This document shows positions 6,602 through 9,559 of a stretch of 9,559 nt of DNA, in pieces. The notes under the pieces were generated by a model. That model ran no database searches. It worked only from the letters and a program-made list of their open reading frames with translations, and was not told the origin of the DNA. The translations under genes and the position numbers were made by a program. Source of the stretch: Acidobacteriota bacterium (GTDB taxonomy: Bacteria > Acidobacteriota > Terriglobia > Bryobacterales > Bryobacteraceae); the NCBI GenBank assembly GCA_026394095.1, contig JAPKYY010000576.1:1-9559 (forward strand). Direction: 5' to 3'. Positions within the stretch are counted from its first letter, which is position 1. Each line of letters opens with the position of its first letter.

Positions 6602-8089
6602 TTAGCGGATAATGCCTGCAACGAAGGCGTTCGGTGAAGGGGCGCCATTCGGGCGAGTTGTGCCGTCGGTGGTTTGCAGGTCGCTCGATGCGGTGTACCC
6701 GGCCACATAAAGCAAACGCGGGTTCGCAGGATCGAAGCTAACGGAGTTGATAACGTCGGTTGAAGATCCACCAAAGTAAGACAGGTATTCCAGGCCTGCG
6801 TTTCCAGATGTGGAAGAATTAATCACCGCCACCATACCGTCGGCAAACGCCGAGGCCGGAGTCTTTTTTACTGCGGTCGCAGTGGTAGGAAGAAGCCCAG
6901 ACATCGAGTAGCCGCCAACAGCAACACGATTGGCATCGATCAGCGTCAACCCATAGACAAATTCATAACCAGTGCCACCGACATAGCTGCAGTAGAGCAA
7001 AGCATTGGTACCACTCAAGAGCGGATCCACTTGCATCACAAAGGCATCCGTTCCACCTGAGATAGTGCGCTGTGCGGCACGGGCGGTGACAGGCAGATCC
7101 TTGCTGAAGGTGATCCCGGAGACCCACAACTTGCCGTTGATGTCGATCGCGAGGCCGCGTGCTTCGTCGCTACCGCTGCCGCCAAGCAGCGAACCGTAGT
7201 AGAAAGAAGCCAAACCGGTGCGTGACGGATCAATGGCAGCTACATATCCATCAAAGAATCCTGTAGAAAACATGGAAACACCATTATCGGTCAGGGGGAA
7301 ATCATCAGAACCGGTCGAGCCGGCAAACCAGATCCGGTTATTCCGGTCGATTGCTACAGCCACAGCGGTATCGTTGCCATTGCCACCCAGGTACGACGCA
7401 TAGCTCAAAGTGCTCTCACGGGGATTGAAGTAAAACACGAATGCATCGGAATTACCACGACGCACCGGCTGCGCACCGTTGCTGACTCCGGGCAGTCCGT
7501 CCGCTGAAGTTGTCCCAACAACAGCTATGTTCCCTGTCGGACCGATTGCCAGCGATTTGGCTAGTTCGCGACCTGTGCCACCGTAATAGGTGCTGTAAGC
7601 CATGGAACTCGCCCCACCCTGATTGGGGTCAACAATCGAAACGAATGCGTCGAAATCTCCACCAAGCTGATTCTGAAAGGGCGAAGCAGCAACCGGGAAG
7701 TTTGCAGAATTCGTAATGCCGGTCAAGACGATGCGGCCCTGGGCGTCAAACTTCATATCCACCAGTTCTTCGACATCGGTTCCACCAATCCAGGTGAAGA
7801 AGAGTGTTGTCGCGCTTCCATCGGGATTGATCCGGAACTTCACCAGAAAAATATCGGTGCGGCCGGCATTGGTCACCTGAAACGGCTCGTTCGGCCCGTA
7901 AGCCTCATATTTGCCAGCGGAGTGGCCACCCACCCAGACGTCACCGCCGGGTTCCACCAGTACATTGGTGGCAACATCATATTCGCCACCGGGAAGGTAA
8001 CGAGACCAGCCGAGAGTGCTGGTAGACTGACCCTGCATCGCGGCAAGGCAAACGATCATCAAAGCGGAGAAGCGAACGAAGAAATTCAT
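6602..8089 (-). CDS. Secreted SBBP-repeat seven-bladed beta-propeller protein
   Basis: This 495-residue protein begins with a Sec signal peptide (MNFFVRFSALMIVCLAAMQGQ), so the rest should be periplasmic or extracellular. The mature part is built of seven repeats of about 65-69 residues of the SBBP (PF06739) type. Each has an aromatic-rich strand ending in GG: YLPGG (35), FTWIGG (103), YSTYYGG (171), YASYLGG (236), YGSLLGG (304), YCSYVGG (372) and YLSYFGG (441), where numbers give the last Gly. Each GG is followed by a strand of the form xLAIDxxGxxxxxG and, in most, a DAFV strand. The final NAFVAGI at 487-493 looks like the DAFV strand that closes the ring with the first blade. No enzyme motif or C-terminal anchor is seen; a binding or adhesion role is inference. 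It ends 83 bp before the DUF1549/DUF1553 gene on the same strand and diverges from the antiporter. SBBP proteins are abundant in Solibacter-like acidobacteria. Confidence 0.9.
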   Translation of the reverse strand: MNFFVRFSALMIVCLAAMQGQSTSTLGWSRYLPGGEYDVATNVLVEPGGDVWVGGHSAGKYEAYGPNEPFQVTNAGRTDIFLVKFRINPDGSATTLFFTWIGGTDVEELVDMKFDAQGRIVLTGITNSANFPVAASPFQNQLGGDFDAFVSIVDPNQGGASSMAYSTYYGGTGRELAKSLAIGPTGNIAVVGTTSADGLPGVSNGAQPVRRGNSDAFVFYFNPRESTLSYASYLGGNGNDTAVAVAIDRNNRIWFAGSTGSDDFPLTDNGVSMFSTGFFDGYVAAIDPSRTGLASFYYGSLLGGSGSDEARGLAIDINGKLWVSGITFSKDLPVTARAAQRTISGGTDAFVMQVDPLLSGTNALLYCSYVGGTGYEFVYGLTLIDANRVAVGGYSMSGLLPTTATAVKKTPASAFADGMVAVINSSTSGNAGLEYLSYFGGSSTDVINSVSFDPANPRLLYVAGYTASSDLQTTDGTTRPNGAPSPNAFVAGIIR

Positions 8090-8143
8090 GGTTAAACAAA
8101 AAGAGACGGGGATACCATCTACTAGGTTGCCACAATCCGAGCC
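8090..8143. promoter_or_regulatory. Short divergent intergenic region between propeller and antiporter genes
   Basis: These 54 bp lie between the two start codons and must carry signals for both genes unless promoters reach into coding sequence. I find no consensus -10/-35 pair on either strand, no strong Shine-Dalgarno before ATG 8144, and no clear operator repeat. Confidence 0.3.
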
Positions 8144-9559
8144 ATGACATCGATTGAGACTTTTTTAGGATTACTTTTTGCCGCGATTTTGATCGCGCTG
8201 ATCGCCAAGCGACTTGATCAGCCCTACCCCATCGCGCTCGTGCTGGGCGGGCTCGGAATCGCACTGATCCCGGGCGCGCCACGCATCGCCCTCGACCCTA
8301 ACATGGTCTTTTTCCTGCTTCTGCCCCCAATCTTGACCGAAGCGGCTTTTTTCACTTCCTGGCGTGATTTCTGGCGCTGGCGCCGCGCAATCTTCCTTTT
8401 GGCCTTCGGTCTGGTAACCGCCACCAGCGCCCTGGTCGCCTTCCTGTGCGTACAATTTATTCCCGGGATGAACTGGACCACGGGCTTTCTGCTCGGTGCG
8501 ATCATCTCCCCGCCCGATGCTGCGGCAGCCACCAGCATCACTCGCGGCCTCGGCCTGCCCAAGCGCGTCGTACAGATTCTAGAAGGCGAAAGCCTGGTCA
8601 ATGACGCTTCCGGCCTGATTCTCTATCGATTTGCCGTGATCGCCCTGGCTGGTGGCAGCTTCTCCTGGTCTGGTGCCTCGTTTTCCTTTTTGTGGATCGT
8701 CTTCGGTGGGGCAGCGATCGGTGTTGTGCTGGGTTTTGTCTTCGTAAAACTTTACCGCTTCCTGCGAGACCCGGAAGTCGAAGTCCTTTCCACCTTCCTG
8801 CTCAGCTACTTCTCATACTTTGCAGCTGAACAAGTACATGCTTCCGGCGTCCTCGCCACTGTCGCCAGCGGACTCATCCTCGGCTGGCACGCCCCAGAAC
8901 TCTTCAATGCCAATTCCCGCATCCGTGGCTTCGCCGTCTGGAAGACCTTCGTCTTTTTCATCAACTCAACTATCTTTCTGCTGATCGGTCTGCAAATACC
9001 ATAGGTTCTGGGAGGCCTGGGCGGATATCCGCTCAGCCTGCTCGCCTGGTGGTCTGGCATTATTTTGTTCGGGGTCATGGCCATCAGGATGCTCTGGGTT
9101 TTCCCTGCAGCATATCTGCCCGTCTATCTTTCGAAAGCGATCCGCAACAAGGAACCAATTCCGAACTGGCGTGGGGTCTTCATCGTCGGCTGGACAGGCC
9201 TGCGTGGAGTAGTGAGCCTCGCCGCAGCGCTCGCACTCCCGCTTGAGACCGAGCGAGGCCTCCCCTTCCCCTATCGCAATCTGATCCTCTTTCTCACCTT
9301 TGCCGTCATCCTCGGCACACTTTTCTTCCAGGGCCTTTCCCTACGCTCGATCGTCCGCTGGCTGAACCTGCCGGAAGACAAGGCTGGCGAAGAAGAGCAG
9401 CTAAACGCACGTATCTACGCCACAGAGAAAGTGCTCGAACATGTGCTCGAACTTCAGGAGACAGGCAAATGCACCAGTTCGGCCTTTGAGCGGATCCGGG
9501 GATACTACGAGGATCGCCTCTCAGATTTGCGCTCGCGTCTCGAAATTGAAACTGGCATC
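8144..9559 (+). pseudogene. CPA1/NhaP-type Na+/H+ antiporter interrupted by an in-frame amber codon, 3' end missing
   Basis: The product resembles monovalent cation:proton antiporters (PF00999, CPA1), inner-membrane proteins that exchange Na+ or K+ for H+. The open part is 286 residues from ATG 8144 and ends at TAG 9002-9004. Alternating hydrophobic segments begin at the N-terminus. Family motifs include LLPPILTEAAFFTSWRDF (59-76), SPPDAAAATS (122-131) and GESLVNDASGLILYRFA (148-164), whose Asn-Asp pair is the cation/proton site of electroneutral CPA1 exchangers, and ATVASGLILGW (238-248). The same frame resumes straight after the TAG with more family sequence: VGWTGLRGVVSLAAALALP (about 349-367), FRNLILFLTF-like segments, and a charged coiled tail from about residue 405, open to the right edge. 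Known relatives are about 520-550 residues, so the tail should end shortly outside. Truncation at 286 removes the last membrane helices and would almost certainly abolish transport unless the codon is read through or is an error. Confidence 0.85.
9002..9004 (+). other. Premature in-frame TAG within the antiporter gene
   Basis: The codon sits between LLIGLQIP and VLGGLGGYPL, where antiporter relatives continue without a break. A single C-to-T change from CAG (Gln) would create it. The small membrane protein and the gene ending at 2194 both use TAG as their normal stop, which argues against amber reassignment in this genome. Confidence 0.85.

Noticed and set aside
9002..9004. Pyrrolysine insertion or amber reassignment in the antiporter
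   Set aside because: Antiporters have no known Pyl residue and at least two other genes in the window use TAG as an ordinary stop.

Overview
The window looks like chromosomal DNA of a moderately GC-rich soil or freshwater bacterium, most likely an Acidobacteriota member of the Solibacter/Bryobacter kind. The basis is the gene mix: a DUF1549/DUF1553 protein beside a Tat-type DUF1501 protein, a secreted SBBP-repeat propeller, and a secreted dipeptidyl-peptidase IV. This placement is inference; there is no rRNA or other marker here. I see no tRNA, rRNA, CRISPR array, insertion sequence or phage gene.

Layout. Positions 1-1749 (minus) hold the first 583 codons of a DPP IV-like S9B peptidase; its 3' end, with the catalytic triad, lies beyond the left edge. 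Diverging from it across 55 bp is a 130-residue membrane protein (1805-2197, plus). This converges on a minus-strand gene cluster, and the two facing stop codons share one CTAG. Read in its own direction the cluster is: an SBBP seven-bladed propeller (8089-6602), then after 83 bp with a consensus -10 box, a DUF1549/DUF1553 protein (6518-4581), then after 21 bp a DUF1501 protein (4559-3147), then, overlapping by 20 bp, an unrecognised Cys/His-containing protein (3166-2194) whose frame is broken once. Diverging from the propeller across 54 bp is a CPA1/NhaP-type Na+/H+ antiporter (8144 to beyond 9559, plus) interrupted by one in-frame amber codon.

How the genes may work together. DUF1549/DUF1553 and DUF1501 proteins are known to occur as adjacent pairs, one Sec-exported with a CxxCH motif and one with a Tat motif, so an extracytoplasmic job is likely although no reaction is established. 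The third, overlapping gene is the least explained item and the best candidate for an undescribed component. Two of the seven genes carry a single-site lesion (one frameshift, one nonsense codon) while the reading frames either side are otherwise well preserved. That pattern means recent mutation or sequence error, and deciding between them matters more than any other check on this window.
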